Origin: Bugulina stolonifera
Taxonomy: Eukaryota > Bryozoa > Gymnolaemata > Cheilostomatida > Bugulidae
DNA: 64,000 nucleotides
Assembly: GCA_935421135.1 (NCBI GenBank)
Contig: OW285188.1
Coordinates: 13,121,233 to 13,185,232, forward strand
Reading direction: 5' to 3'
The stretch's first letter is position 1. Each line of letters opens with the position of its first letter. Below, one piece after another: positions 28,601 through 41,000 of this stretch. The notes below the pieces were generated by a model that saw nothing but the letters and a program-made list of their open reading frames with translations, was not told where the DNA came from and did not search any database. The position numbers and the translations under genes are program-made.

Positions 28601-31600
28601 ATGAAAATACAAGGTAAATAAGTTTAGGGAACGTATGACTTTAATATAGTGTGTTGGGCCTTGGTATTTGTTAACATTTCTGGATGTAGACAAAAAAGTA
28701 TAATGATCATATAAAAGGTCAAGGTTGCAATGCGTCACCAGAATGGAGGTGGAACTGCCTCATTACCAAAGCATATTATTATCTCCACGTATCCTAAGTA
28801 AAAGTATTTTACTATTTCTTGGGAAATACTTATTCAAATCTGTCATGCACAAGTCTATGGTGACACCAGCTACAACACTACTTTGTCATAATCATCGTTT
28901 ATTTTGTCTATGAGAATTAAGTGCTTGTCTTGATATATCCAAGAAAAGTATTACATTTTCTTAGAATGTCGTCAGCTCATACATTTGTCTACATCCATTA
29001 AATAGGTCCTGTGTTATTGATAGCATTTGTTTTCTAGAATGTTCCATGTGCAGTTGTTGACTTGAATTGTTATTAATTATTTAATTCTTGCTGTAATCAT
29101 TCTTTTGTTGAAACTAAACAACGAATTAATTATATTCTATTTTTCAATCAACACCCTTCATTTGACACACTTCTGAGTCGTGATTCATCCACCAGCCTCA
29201 GCTTCGTTTCCATCCCTTACCTCGGCTACAAAGGTGGCATATTTTATATATTTAGGAACTGCAACACCCACTCCCAATGGAAACTTCTTTAATGGCGCGC
29301 CTATATATTGTATATATCAGCCATCATTTTTCAATGCATAATAATTACGTTGACTGTGTTGCCACACTTGGCCTCACAAGATTTATTGCATAAAATTAAC
29401 AGGGTTAGACTTATGGCATTTGAAATCGTATAATTTAATTGTCATAGCGATGGTTTGAGTTGGTAATAATATTCATTGTTCTATATTTGGCTAATCATCT
29501 AACCCACGCCTGTCCAAAGCATTCCAAACTATCAAAATATGATCAATCATGCATAGAAATTGCTTTTTTATATTTTTTGATGTAATTTTTTGGATTAAAT
29601 AATTGGTATCCTGGTCACACACACTTTCAAAGCATGAGGTAGAGTGGTGCAGCCTTCTCTTCAATAACACGTAGCTCCTACTCCTTTCCCCTATCTCACC
29701 ATCTTATACATATAAATGCATACTGTCCACTTTGTACTCTTACTTTAGGAATCTGAAGCTGAATACTGAGGCTAATGAGACGAATCCCGTTTCGTTAGTT
29801 CAAAACCGACACAAGGAGATGCTACGTGTGAGGAGAAAGGTACGCTCATCTGCCGATATGAATTCATGACTTTAAATGAATATGTACACCCAGTTCCTCC
29901 AATATACTTTCAGTGGAACACTGAGTAGACAATTTCTATCCTACTCAAACTGTGCAAACAATGGGAATTTTTAATTAAAAGTTATATCCATACTTTGTAG
30001 ATCCTAATCAATATTATGAAGGTCAATATTATGGTGGTCAACGTCTGGGAGTCTGATTTTCATGTCAGTATTTGGGAGAGGCGAAAATTTTCTACCAAAT
30101 TTGGCTGATTATTCTGTGGTATAAAATGTGTGACATTAGGGTCATCAGTCATCTATCAATTATGTATGACTGTCAACTGTTTAATATGGCTTGTACTTAC
30201 TGTGGGAAACTCAAATCTGTTCTCATCTGTCTACACTTGCCTATTGGTGGCCCTATATGTCATTGGTCTTAGCTGTAAAGCAAATTGTAAAAAGTGATTT
30301 ATGTTTTTGTCTCTGATAAAATCTAACATTAAACACCAGAGACACCTATGAGTTGATAACGTTATGTAAACAGCTAAGGCTACTCTGTGAACTTTAGTAT
30401 GGATTATTCTCCCACCTGCCAATTCTGTTTTAATTGTTCTAGACATAAAATCAGAATGACTACAACTATTTTATTGGGCAGCCATGTTGTAATCTCGCTT
30501 CCGAAGTCTTTTTACAGTCTTCTGTATTAATCGCCATAGATTTCTTAAAGTGATGTAACTTAAAAATTCACCAAAAAAAGGAATTACAGCACGTTTGGAT
30601 AGTTGAAGTGTCAAATTTTTGCTGTTCTTTGAAATGCTATTTGCTGTATCATTAAAAGTGTAAAAGTGGAAATCCTAAAGGCGGCCTGTGATCGGATAGT
30701 GGTACTATATCTGTACATATATGACGTAAAGTCTTGCTGTCTTGTATTGATTGGCTATCTATGGTTTGATTGTAATTTTTGACTTCCACTTTTATTAGTG
30801 TTTTTACACCAAATTACTGTTAACAACAGCTGTGCTCTAACTGCCAATTACCACACTGCAGTTACAGTGTTTAGACTGTCTGTATATACTATACAAGGTC
30901 ATTCCTACTACATGTCCATGAATATGTGTTTTAATGCTAAATCACAAAAGGTATCGGAATAGTATAACTTTATAACATGTCTTGTACCTCTTACTACACA
31001 CACATGTTAGTTTATATGAATGTTTAAATAGGCACATACAATGTATTATTACTGTTATACTGAATTATTGTTACCATTAGATGTATAATGTATGCACATA
31101 ATAATATAGTTACAGTGGTTGTTGTTATGTGAAAATGTTCGACATTGTCCTCATGCTTGCTCCGTATCTACAGGCTTACCATTGGCTGACTAAAACTCGT
31201 TTGGCAACATATGATAGCATTGCGAAGGTGGCACATGCCAACAAATTGGAAACCTTACCTCAAAGTTCGAGGTCAAATGGTTAGTAAACTTGAGGTTTAA
31301 ACTGATACCAAAAATACATTTCATGTACCCAAAGAACAAGCTACATAATATTACCACTTCTCAGGGTTAGGGAAAGGTGGGGGAATGTGGGGGGAGGCAA
31401 TAATTGTCGTGATGAATATGTAAAACGGTGATGAATATGTAAAACCGTACCACTCCCACAATTGTCACAATTAATCACGTCTATGCCTACCCAGTGTCTT
31501 TCTTTGCCTGTTAAAGGTGATTATTCCAGAAGTAGACCACATACGTCATGGAATGGTATGGGAAGTCACGGACATGTTTCTTTTATACAGTCTCTGCATG

Positions 31601-33155
31601 TATAATGTAACAGAGTGGGTGTAATATAGAACCATGGTATAATAATACAGTGTAGTTATAACTTGTGAGGGTATAAGATTGTACAGTAATGGCCAATCTC
31701 ATACATATGGCTAGTGTCTTCTGACCTCTTGGACCGACCTGGACAGCAAATAATAATCCAAAGATGGCCCAGAGGGCTATTGATCTGGGATTTTGCTTGT
31801 TAGAAGAAAACCATCCCTAGCTCATCCTGTGTTTCTCGCATGAAAATGAAAATTTTGTTTTTGGCCCAATCCGATGTGTAGCCAAAGTGTATACAAAGTG
31901 TATAATATAGAAACTCCATGGAAGTGTACCATCACATTCATACTATTATTTTACACATACCACATACTAGATTATACATGTACATATACACCACACATAC
32001 ATGTGCATGTCCATATAGGATGTATATGCAGTGTGTATGCTTGTACTACACTAGTCTACATTGGTAACATTCCTATACACTTACCAAGTTGGAAGGTTGT
32101 CTGGGTAATAGATTTTCTCCATCACCTTGAATACAGTAGTCAAGATTTGTAATTAACTGAATAAAAATAGTATGGATGTACAGCATGCCACTGCTTATTT
32201 CATTATTAATATAATCACTTCTGGAGACTTTCTTAGAATTTTATATAGTAAGCTTTATATGATTTTGTATTGCATTAGTTGTCAGGATCCTTACATACAA
32301 TATAAGTTGGTTCATTCCATTGGTACATTTATTGAGGAAATACATTTATTGAAAATTCTATGATATATTTCTACAGAGGCGTAGGTGATGGTACTTAGTG
32401 GATAGACATTTGTCCTGAATACAGTACACTGGTACCAAGCTGGGTTATACCTGTATAACGTTTGCAGGTGTTAACATCTGCAAAAAGGATGTTTGATTCA
32501 CCGCCTTCTTTCATATTGAGTTCTTGTGCATAGAGACTACTGTCTAATAATACATCATAGGAAATTTAAATTACCAAATTTATATTTTAATAACTGATGT
32601 TGTAAACTTGTTCTGGCAAAGATTTACTATAGCGGATGCTCTCTGCCCCATTAAGCAAATCCCCTAGTCACCACTGTCAATCAAGTAATATGATATCTTT
32701 ACATGACTGTGCAATGTACCTAAATGTACATGTAGGTGTACATGTCAATGTATACTGTAAGTGTGTATGTTTATAATATAATGTATACAATTTACAACTT
32801 GTACAATTTTCATCACATAACCATAGTAGATCGTTGCTGGTATCTGCTGCTATAGAAAGACAGTATTAGAATGTTTTTATTACTACAGAAGGTATACAAA
32901 AGTAATCTAATAATAAAAAGCCTAGCATAATGTCGCGTTGTTTGTTCAGGTACACTAGCAGGCCTACCAACTGTTACAAAGACATCGAAGAGATTGGAGA
33001 AAGTGCCCAGGAATAGGACTAATACAGTCACATGCAAACCTCTCCTTACCAAAGCCCTAACTCACAATGGAAACACAACTGTCCATTTGATAAGAGGGAT
33101 CCATTCTCCACTAACAGAGCCTGCAGCTAGAAATGTCATTACAGGAGTTCCTTAG
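7643..33155 (+). CDS. Cyclic-nucleotide-binding domain protein, CNBD2-like (25 coding exons)
   Basis: Coding exons are 7643-7723, 8293-8466, 11149-11222, 11451-11567, 12338-12444, 12662-12763, 13132-13219, 13815-13923, 14500-14644, 15025-15180, 16090-16207, 17135-17294, 17760-17917, 20337-20475, 21424-21583, 23518-23635, 24728-24813, 25232-25341, 26042-26210, 26647-26787, 28036-28145, 28474-28613, 29749-29839, 31174-31279 and 32950-33155. They sum to 3165 nt (1054 residues plus TAG), with every phase matching. All introns are GT-AG except the one after 26210, which uses GC. Residues 1-380 are basic and low-complexity. A first cNMP fold spans about 387-512, with the phosphate-cassette start FGE at 476-478; the usual cassette Arg appears to be His, so nucleotide binding may be weak. 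A second, degenerate fold spans about 530-775 and is split by a Lys/Glu-rich insert (about 669-697). Residues 776-1054 form a basic tail. The CNBD2 assignment rests on motif order and the two folds; in vertebrates CNBD2 acts in sperm. Exon 1 could instead extend to 7846, also phase 0. Confidence 0.72.
9352..10009. mobile_element. Non-autonomous hAT-type DNA transposon (MITE), intact ends
   Basis: This 658-bp element sits in the second intron of the CNBD2-like gene. It starts CAGACATGGGCAC and ends with CATGTCTG, giving perfect 8-bp terminal inverted repeats within longer, imperfect ones. It is flanked by a perfect 8-bp direct repeat TCAATAAC at 9344-9351 and 10010-10017. Eight-base target duplications and CAG...CTG ends are typical of hAT elements. 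The subterminal regions are filled with degenerate copies of a TTGACTCTTACTTTAC-like motif, and a long hairpin lies in the middle. There is no transposase frame, so mobilisation would need an enzyme from elsewhere. Confidence 0.85.
9563..9617. repeat. Long central hairpin inside the hAT MITE
   Basis: The arms 9568-9587 and 9591-9610 are perfectly complementary (20 bp) around a 3-nt loop. After a 2-nt bulge, a further 5 bp pair (9563-9567 with 9613-9617). The transcript of this intron would form a strong stem. Confidence 0.85.
12171..12202 (-). mobile_element. Hammerhead-like motif of a retroelement fragment
   Basis: Read on the minus strand this is CTGATGA, a self-complementary stem (ATGCAT arms, 4-nt loop, two flanking G-U pairs), then GAAA. 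This is the conserved core order of a hammerhead ribozyme. It is preceded by CCT and followed by TATTAGGATTAAATAA. The same layout recurs at 51828-51859, so it belongs to a dispersed family. Penelope-like elements and small retrozymes carry such motifs. The last stem pair seems to use the G of GAAA, so activity is uncertain, and I did not identify stems I and III. Confidence 0.5.
22402..22439. repeat. Perfect 16-bp hairpin
   Basis: Two 16-nt arms (22402-22417 and 22424-22439) pair perfectly around a 6-nt loop. It lies in an intron of the CNBD2-like gene. It could be a MITE remnant or a small structured element; no target duplication was found. Confidence 0.7.
23951..24470 (-). mobile_element. 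LTR-like or other transposable-element promoter fragment
   Basis: This block in an intron of the CNBD2-like gene is visibly more GC-rich than its surroundings. On the minus strand it reads like a compact retroelement promoter and polyadenylation unit. From high to low coordinates there is a YY1-like site (24324-24334), an ETS-type CCGGAAGT pair in inverted orientation (24308-24315 and 24264-24271) around a CRE-like TGACGTC (24278-24284), a TATATAAA box (complement of 24248-24255), and an AATAAA about 50 nt further on (complement of 24197-24202). A short hairpin, GTCGTCC-TT-GGACGAC, lies at 23955-23970. No reverse transcriptase, primer site or target duplication was recognised, so the boundaries and the LTR assignment are tentative. 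Confidence 0.4.
31484..31695 (+). repeat. Dispersed repeat, copy 1
   Basis: This intronic stretch resembles 49791-49990 in the same orientation. Shared blocks include ACCCAGTGTCTTTCT near the start, GCATGTATAATGTAACA, AGTGGGTG and a GATTGTA-GTAAT end. The copies are clearly diverged, with internal gaps. The class is unknown; a SINE or MITE is possible. Confidence 0.55.
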
Positions 33156-34460
33156 GAGCAGTTGGACTAGCCTGGGCTCTTGGTTCTTTAAAGAGGCAGA
33201 CATACTGTTCCATTCTACCTGTATTATGAACCCATTGATGTTTGTGAAAGGCAACAGGCTATGGTTGTACCAAACTGTACATGTATATGGTTAAATAATA
33301 CTTTCTGCTGTTGGATTGGAGTTTTGCTGATTGTATTGTGGGCTGTTCTTATCTTATATGTATGTTGGTAAAGCAAAGCCTAAGAGACTTGATGCTTGAA
33401 TACACAAGTTTTTGTCCTTTTTTGCTTACTTTTAATGAAATAAATAAAAAACAAAGAATGATACATCACATAAATTCAGCTTACCTCAGGGCTCAGGATA
33501 CCCCATATTGTGGAGTGTGCCAGGTCAAACCTAGTCATAGCTTTTATACAGCACCATAATGTCTACAATGATAATACATGTAAATTTAAATGCAAGTACC
33601 AACAACTCCAACTTGATTCTCACTTCAATGGTAAATTATGTGCATGCATAGTGAAAGGTTGTATAATTTATCTAATACATATTAAAATAATTTTTTTCAA
33701 TAACAGTGAAACAAACACTGAAAGAAAACACATATGCTTTGGTAATGGGAAAACTGGACTGACAGTAATTCTGATAAAGGCGAGACCAATACAACATGTA
33801 AATTATCATCACTCGTCTGTTCCAATCTTCCAGCGGTCTATAGTTATAAAAGCCTGTATGGTCATGCATGTTATAAGGTTATAGTATACTATTGAAAAGC
33901 TATATAAATGTGAGGTCAGTTTACTCTCAACTAAATCATATCTTGTTAACTGTTTGACGTATATAATAGAGTAGGCCCCAGTACCCTTTGCCCTTTCTAT
34001 AATACCCAATCCTTCTACTTTTATATGATATGAACACGTTACACACCTTCCGGTCTCATATGAACCTTACCCTCAACTTCCTGCAACTCTCCACACAGCT
34101 AATACCCAAATATATATTTACTAACAACGAACACCATTCCCAGATATCCCGCACCCATCTACATTTACTTGTACACAATCCTTAGGCTTGGCTTAGACTT
34201 ATACCATACCCAGCATTATGTACCTCTACCATGTACCGACTACCCACCCATCAACATAATATTACAAGTTTTCAGCTTTATCTGGCATCTACAATATGAT
34301 CTTTCTTGACATTAAAAGAACATGGTGTGTTATTACTATTAGAATATATACACTACATGTACATGTAAAACCATTATATAGACTGAACAGAAGAACAATG
34401 TACATGCTCATAGTAGTGCATTATATATAACAATACAATACTTTGAAATATATTAATAAC
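33156..34460. other. 3' UTR of CNBD2-like gene and spacer before collagen A
   Basis: The first 290 or so bases are the likely 3' UTR. The rest is AT-rich spacer with no supported gene; the open frames at 33311-34009 overlap on both strands and show no domain. The convergence point of CNBD2 termination and the collagen A promoter is therefore only about 1 kb wide. Confidence 0.5.
33439..33448 (+). terminator. Polyadenylation signal of CNBD2-like gene
   Basis: Two overlapping AATAAA hexamers lie about 285 nt after the TAG stop at 33153-33155, the first such signal at a sensible distance. Confidence 0.6.
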
Positions 34461-34734
34461 TTGAATAAGTTCTAGGTGTGTACCATATCTCTAGGTAACC
34501 ATGGTAAACTCTGTCCAATAGGAACACAGCTGATGAATAATGTATGAGGAGGTGATATAAAATGGTTTGTTGGTAATGAAACATCAGATTCTCCCATCTC
34601 ATACTCTCACAGTGTACATATCATACGCTGTGTTTAGGAATTCTATATAGCCTGTGAAACTACTGCGGGCTGATAGGGTGAGTACTGTCATCTGTTTTCA
34701 AATGTAACAACTAGCCATGGATAGTTTAGTTAGT
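34461..34734 (+). promoter_or_regulatory. Collagen A promoter, duplicated in collagen B
   Basis: This 274-bp block matches 53939-54212 with only five differences by eye. It holds a CCAAT box (34515-34519), a TATAAAA box (34556-34562) and an initiator-like TCAGATT whose A is at 34586, exactly 30 bp after the first T of the TATA box. Similarity to the copy starts abruptly at 34461 and stops about 57 bp into intron 1, so it defines a compact shared promoter and first exon. Confidence 0.75.
34586..34677 (+). other. Untranslated exon 1 of collagen A
   Basis: It runs from the predicted start site to the donor GTGAGT at 34678 (92 nt). It has no in-frame link to the collagen. The intron of 402 bp ends at the CAG before 35080, seven bases before the start codon. 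Gene B has an exon of identical length and near-identical sequence. Confidence 0.65.
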
Positions 34735-35086
34735 GCTCGCACTAATTATTAGCTGCAAAAATAGTGTGATCTTTTAGTTGTACCACAGACAAAATATTAT
34801 GCAAAACAACCCAAAAGGAGTTGAAAACAAATTATTTTTGGGGTCATAGGTGAATGATTTAAATAAATTTAAAGAGCATCAAATTTTTTTACAAAATCAC
34901 CATAAACTTTGTTCTGATGAATTTTGTTTATGGTGTTTTTGTTCAATTTAATTGTTTATCTTTTGTTATAGTAGACTTGTGCCGATGGGATTTCATGCTT
35001 AGGCACTGTTGGTTATAAACAACTGATATATTTAGTTCAGCTTTTCAGACTATTAAATTTTTTTAATGTTCCATTTCAGAGCAAAG

Positions 35087-38000
35087 ATGAAGGGGGATTT
35101 AGAGTATGCTGGACATGCTCACCCTAGCAAAGAGTCAGAGCGTAGGTCACCTGTGATTTCAGGACTTGGAGTCATTGCTATCACAGGACTGCTCATTACA
35201 GTCACAACAGCTGGCACCATATTTGGTGTACATTTACTCAACAGAATTGATAATCTACAGGTATGCAGTATTATCTTATAACGCTCAATTGTAGTATAAT
35301 ATGTACAATTTTCCAGCTGATGTTGAAAGGAAATATTTCCGAGCAAACGGGTACACCGATATTTGTGAAAAATTGGAGTTATATGAATATGGTTTGGAGT
35401 ATAGATCTGGTAAAACTTAGGAACTGCACACTAGTTAGTCTTGCACACTTGGTTGATTTAGGCATTGGAATCTCGAGTTTCCCAATTACAGAGTGAAAAC
35501 CTCGCACTAAAAACCCGAGTATCGGAACATGACGTGAAAATATCTCAAATCGAAGACAATCCTAGAGCTCTATACGCAACTGATGCCAAACTGACAAGAA
35601 AGAGAAGATCAGTTGATTACGGCTATCATGACTCACCAGACCGAAGCAAATATGCATACGGTACTGGTGGTGGAGGTAAGGATAACTTACAACAAAGCTT
35701 CTTTCTAATGCGTCTACTCAATGTAGTAAAAAATGTTTTGCTTCTGATTATATTTATACACCATCCAAATAAATTTCACAGATTGTTGACGGTCTTATTA
35801 CCATGACCGGAAGAGGATGTAAATGTACATTTATGTTGTATTATTTTAGCATGCGACTGTCCAGCTGGTCCTCAAGGTCCTCCAGGTCCCCAAGGTCCCA
35901 AGGGAGACAGAGGAGACGCGGGAAGACCTGGTTATGATGGTCAACCTGGAGGAGTTGGAGCCACTGGTGTTGCTGGTGTTGGCTTCAAAGGAGAAATGGG
36001 AGCCACAGGAGCCACTGGTGTCCGAGGAGCCTCAATTGCTGGATCTCCAGGTTACGATGGTAAAGATGGAGCACCAGGAGTACCAGGAAGAGATGGAGAT
36101 ACCGGTCCCGCCGGCGCTCCAGGAGCACCAGGATATGATGGTAAAGATGGAGATGCAGGTGCTCCAGGTAGAGATGGTCAACCAGGTGCCGCAGGACGTG
36201 ATGGTTATGATGGAAAAGATGGTGAAACTGGAGCACCAGGAGCACCAGGATATGATGGTAAAGATGGTGCACCAGGACAGCCCGGACCACAAGGAGCACC
36301 AGGTGACCGAGGGTATAATGGAGCACAAGGAGCACCAGGAAAAGATGGAGCACCAGGACCAGCAGGACCTCAAGGAGTTCCCGGAAAAGATGGGTCTGAT
36401 GGTAGACATGGAACAGATGGAAACCACGGAAACGATGGTCAAGATGGTCAACCAGGACCACAAGGACACCCAGGTCAACCAGGAGAGCAAGGAGAGCCCG
36501 GCTCGCCAGGACCACAAGGACATCCAGGCCAACCAGGAGAACCCGGAAGAGATGGTGTCGATGGAGCCCCAGGAGTACCTGGATACGATGGCCAAGATGG
36601 TAAACCAGGACCACAAGGACAGATTGGTCCAGTTGGATCACCTGGAGAGCGAGGACAAACTGGTGCACCAGGCAGAGACGGAGTGGATGGTCAGCCAGGT
36701 CAAGCTGGAGAGAGAGGACCACAAGGAGCACGCGGTTTTGATGGAGCCAATGGGCAGCCAGGTCCAGCTGGAGCTGACGGTCAAGATGGAGCACCAGGAC
36801 AACCAGGATTTGATGGACAAGATGGTCAACAAGGACCTGCAGGTCAACCTGGTCAACAGGGTGCTCCAGGTGAGCGTGGTGCTCCTGGTGCACCAGGTAG
36901 AGATGGTGTTGATGGTCAACAAGGACAGGTAGGACAAACCGGAGCACCAGGACAACGTGGAGAGCCAGGACAACAAGGAGCACCAGGAAGGGATGGCACT
37001 GATGGTCAAACAGGAGCGCCAGGAGCTGCTGGTGCACCAGGTTTTGATGGACAAGATGGTCAACCAGGAGCACAGGGTCAACCAGGTCAGATTGGTGCCC
37101 CAGGAGCACAAGGCTCTCCTGGACCACAAGGAGCTCCAGGCGCACCAGGTGCAGCAGGAGCTGATGGATTTGATGGCCAAGACGGTCAACCAGGAGCACA
37201 AGGTGCACCAGGACAAAGAGGTCAGGCCGGTGCAGCAGGAGCCCCAGGTAGAGATGGTGTTGATGGTCAACCAGGACAACCTGGAAGAGATGGTTCTAAT
37301 GGTCAACCAGGACAACAGGGAGCCCCAGGAGAGAGAGGACAGGCAGGAGCTCCAGGACAACAGGGAACACCCGGACAAACAGGTGCACCAGGACAGAGAG
37401 GTGCAGCTGGTGAACGTGGTGCAGCAGGTGCACCAGGTGCCCCAGGACGGGATGGAGCCAATGGTCAACCAGGACAACAAGGTCAACAAGGAGCACCTGG
37501 TCAGGCAGGACAAGCTGGAAGCCCCGGTGTTGCTGGAACTCCAGGTCAAGCTGGTGCACCAGGTCAAGCTGGACAACAAGGAGCACCAGGTCAAAGAGGT
37601 CAAGCTGGATCACCAGGAGCACCAGGTGCTGCTGGACAAGCAGGACAACAAGGAGCACCAGGATCTCCAGGTAGAGATGGAGCCAATGGCCAACCAGGTC
37701 AACCAGGAGCACAAGGTCAACCAGGTACACCAGGACAAGCAGGAGCACCAGGACAAGCAGGAGCACCAGGTCAACGAGGACAAGCAGGATCACCTGGACA
37801 GGCAGGAGCACCAGGACAGGCTGGAGCACCAGGACAAGCTGGACAGAGAGGTCAAGCAGGTCAACAAGGTGCACCAGGACAAGCTGGAGCACCCGGACAA
37901 GCAGGTCAACAAGGTGCACCAGGTCAACGTGGTGCTGCAGGCAGAGATGGAAACAATGGAGCACCAGGTGCACCAGGTAGAGATGGAGCCAATGGACAGC

Positions 38001-41000
38001 CAGGACAACAAGGAGCACCAGGACAAGCAGGTCAAGCCGGCGCACCAGGACAAGCAGGACAACAAGGAGCACCAGGAGCTCCAGGCAGAGATGGAGCCAA
38101 TGGTCAACCAGGACAACAAGGAGCACCAGGACAGAGAGGACAAGCTGGAGCACCAGGACAATCTGGAGCAGCAGGTCAACCAGGAGCTGCTGGCCAACCA
38201 GGTAGAGATGGCGCCAATGGACAACCAGGACAACAAGGTACTCCAGGACAAGCTGGGGCACCAGGACAAGCAGGAGCACCAGGACAAGCAGGAGCACCAG
38301 GTCAAAGAGGACAAGCTGGAGCACCAGGTACTGCTGGACAACCAGGACAACAAGGAGCACCTGGAACACCAGGGCGCGATGGAGTTAATGGCCAGCAAGG
38401 AGCAGCTGGACAGCCAGGAACACCAGGACAACAAGGAGCACCAGGGCAGAGAGGACAGGCAGGTACACCAGGACAACAAGGTGCACCAGGCGCACCAGGC
38501 AGAGATGGAGCCAATGGTCAGCCAGGACAACAAGGAGCACCAGGACAGAGAGGACAAGCTGGAGCACCAGGTCAAACAGGAGCAGCTGGTCAACCAGGAG
38601 CTGCCGGTCAACCAGGTAGAGATGGCGCCAATGGACAACCAGGTCAACAAGGAGCAGCTGGACAAACCGGTGCACCAGGACAAGCTGGAGCACCCGGACA
38701 AGCAGGCGCACCTGGTCAAAGAGGACAGGCAGGAGCACCAGGACAGGCAGGAGCACCTGGCCAACAGGGAGCTGCCGGTCAACCAGGAAGAGATGGTGCC
38801 AATGGACAACCTGGCCAACAAGGAGCTGCAGGCCAAACCGGTGCCCCAGGACAAGCTGGAGCACCAGGACAAGCTGGAGCACCAGGTCAAAGAGGACAAG
38901 CTGGATCACCAGGTGCTGCAGGACAACCAGGACAACAAGGAGCACCAGGAACACCAGGACGTGATGGAGTTAATGGCCAGCAAGGAGCAGCGGGACAACC
39001 AGGAACACCAGGACAACAGGGTGCACCAGGACAGACAGGACAAGCAGGTGCACCAGGACAACAAGGAGCACCAGGAGCACCAGGCAGAGATGGTGCCAAT
39101 GGCCAGCCTGGAACAGCTGGTAGAGATGGAAGAGATGGTCAACAAGGAGCTCAGGGTGCTGCAGGTACCCCAGGACAGGCAGGAGCACCTGGTCAAAGAG
39201 GACAGGCTGGCGCACCAGGACAAACTGGAGCTCCAGGACAAGCTGGAGCACCTGGTCAAGCCGGACAACAAGGTCAAGCAGGAGCTCCCGGACAAACTGG
39301 TGCAGCTGGTCAACCAGGAGCAGCTGGTCAACCAGGTCGGGATGGGGCTAATGGACAACCCGGTCAACAAGGTGCACAAGGTCAGCCAGGAACACCCGGA
39401 CAAGCAGGAGCACCAGGTCAGGCCGGAGCACCAGGTCAACGAGGACAAGCTGGAGCACCAGGTCAAGCAGGAGCACCAGGTCAAGCTGGAGCACCAGGCC
39501 AAGCTGGAGCACAAGGACAGGCAGGAGTTGCTGGTCAACCAGGTAGAGATGGAGCCAATGGACAACCTGGTCAGCAAGGAGCACCTGGACAAAGAGGACA
39601 AGCAGGAGCACCTGGTCAAACAGGAGCAGCTGGTCAACCAGGCGCAGCTGGTCAACCAGGAAGAGATGGAGCCAATGGTCAGCCAGGTCAACAAGGAGCA
39701 CCAGGTCAGACTGGAGCACCAGGACAAGCTGGAGCACCAGGACAAGCCGGAGCACCTGGTCAAAGAGGACAAGCCGGTTCTGCAGGACAGCAAGGAGCAC
39801 CGGGAGCACCAGGAAGAGATGGTGCTAATGGTCAGCCAGGCCAACAAGGAGCACAAGGTCAAGCAGGTACACCTGGTCAACAAGGTGCACCAGGAGCACC
39901 AGGCAGAGATGGTGCCAATGGCCAGCCAGGACAACAGGGAGCACCTGGTCAAAGGGGACAAGCAGGAGCACCAGGACAGTCAGGAGCAGCTGGTCAACCT
40001 GGAGCAGCCGGTCAACCAGGAAGAGATGGAGCAAATGGTCAACCAGGACAACAAGGAGCTGCAGGTCAAACCGGTGCCCCAGGACAAGCTGGAGCACCAG
40101 GTCAAGCTGGAGCACCAGGTCAAAGAGGACAAGCTGGAGCACCAGGTTCTGCTGGACAACCAGGACAACAAGGAGCGCCTGGAACACCAGGACGTGATGG
40201 AGTTAATGGCCAGCAAGGAGCAGCTGGACAACCAGGAACACCAGGACAACAGGGTGCCCCAGGACAGACAGGACAAGCAGGTGCACCAGGACAACAAGGA
40301 GCACCAGGAGCACCTGGCAGAGATGGCACCAATGGTCAACCTGGAGCAGCTGGTAGAGATGGAAGAGATGGTCAACAAGGAGCTCAAGGTGTTGCAGGTA
40401 CCCCAGGACAAGCAGGAGCACCTGGTCAAAGAGGACAGGCTGGTGCACCAGGTCAAACTGGAGCTCCAGGACAAGCTGGAGCACCTGGTCAAGCCGGACA
40501 ACAAGGTCAAGCAGGAGCTCCCGGACAAGCTGGCGCAGCTGGTCAACCAGGAGCAGCTGGTCAACCAGGTCGGGATGGGGCTAATGGACAACCCGGTCAA
40601 CAAGGTGCACAAGGTCAGCCAGGAACACCCGGACAAGCAGGAGCACCAGGTCAGGCTGGAGCACCAGGTCAACGAGGACAAGCTGGAGCACCAGGTCAAG
40701 CAGGAGCACCAGGTCAAGCTGGAGCACCAGGCCAAGCTGGAGCACAAGGACAGGCAGGAGTTGCCGGTCAGCCAGGTAGAGATGGAGCCAATGGACAACC
40801 AGGTCAACAGGGAGCACCAGGACAAAGAGGACAAGCAGGAGCACCAGGACAAACAGGAGCTGCTGGTCAACCAGGCGCAGCTGGTCAACCAGGAAGAGAT
40901 GGAGCCAATGGCCAGCCAGGTCAACAAGGAGCAGCAGGTCAAACTGGAGCACCAGGACAAGCTGGAGCACCAGGACAAGCTGGAGCACCAGGTCAAAGAG

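Noticed and set aside
32386..32515. Possible tRNA-derived SINE (A-box-like TACTTAGTGG and B-box-like GTTTGATTCACC)
   Set aside because: The boxes are about 100 bp apart and degenerate, no tRNA fold or tail was found, and no second copy was seen in the window.
35066..35086. Upstream in-frame ATG of the collagen A transmembrane exon
   Set aside because: It lies before the CAG acceptor at 35079 and is intronic if the conserved 5' exon is used; gene B differs in sequence there while the exon after the acceptor is nearly identical.
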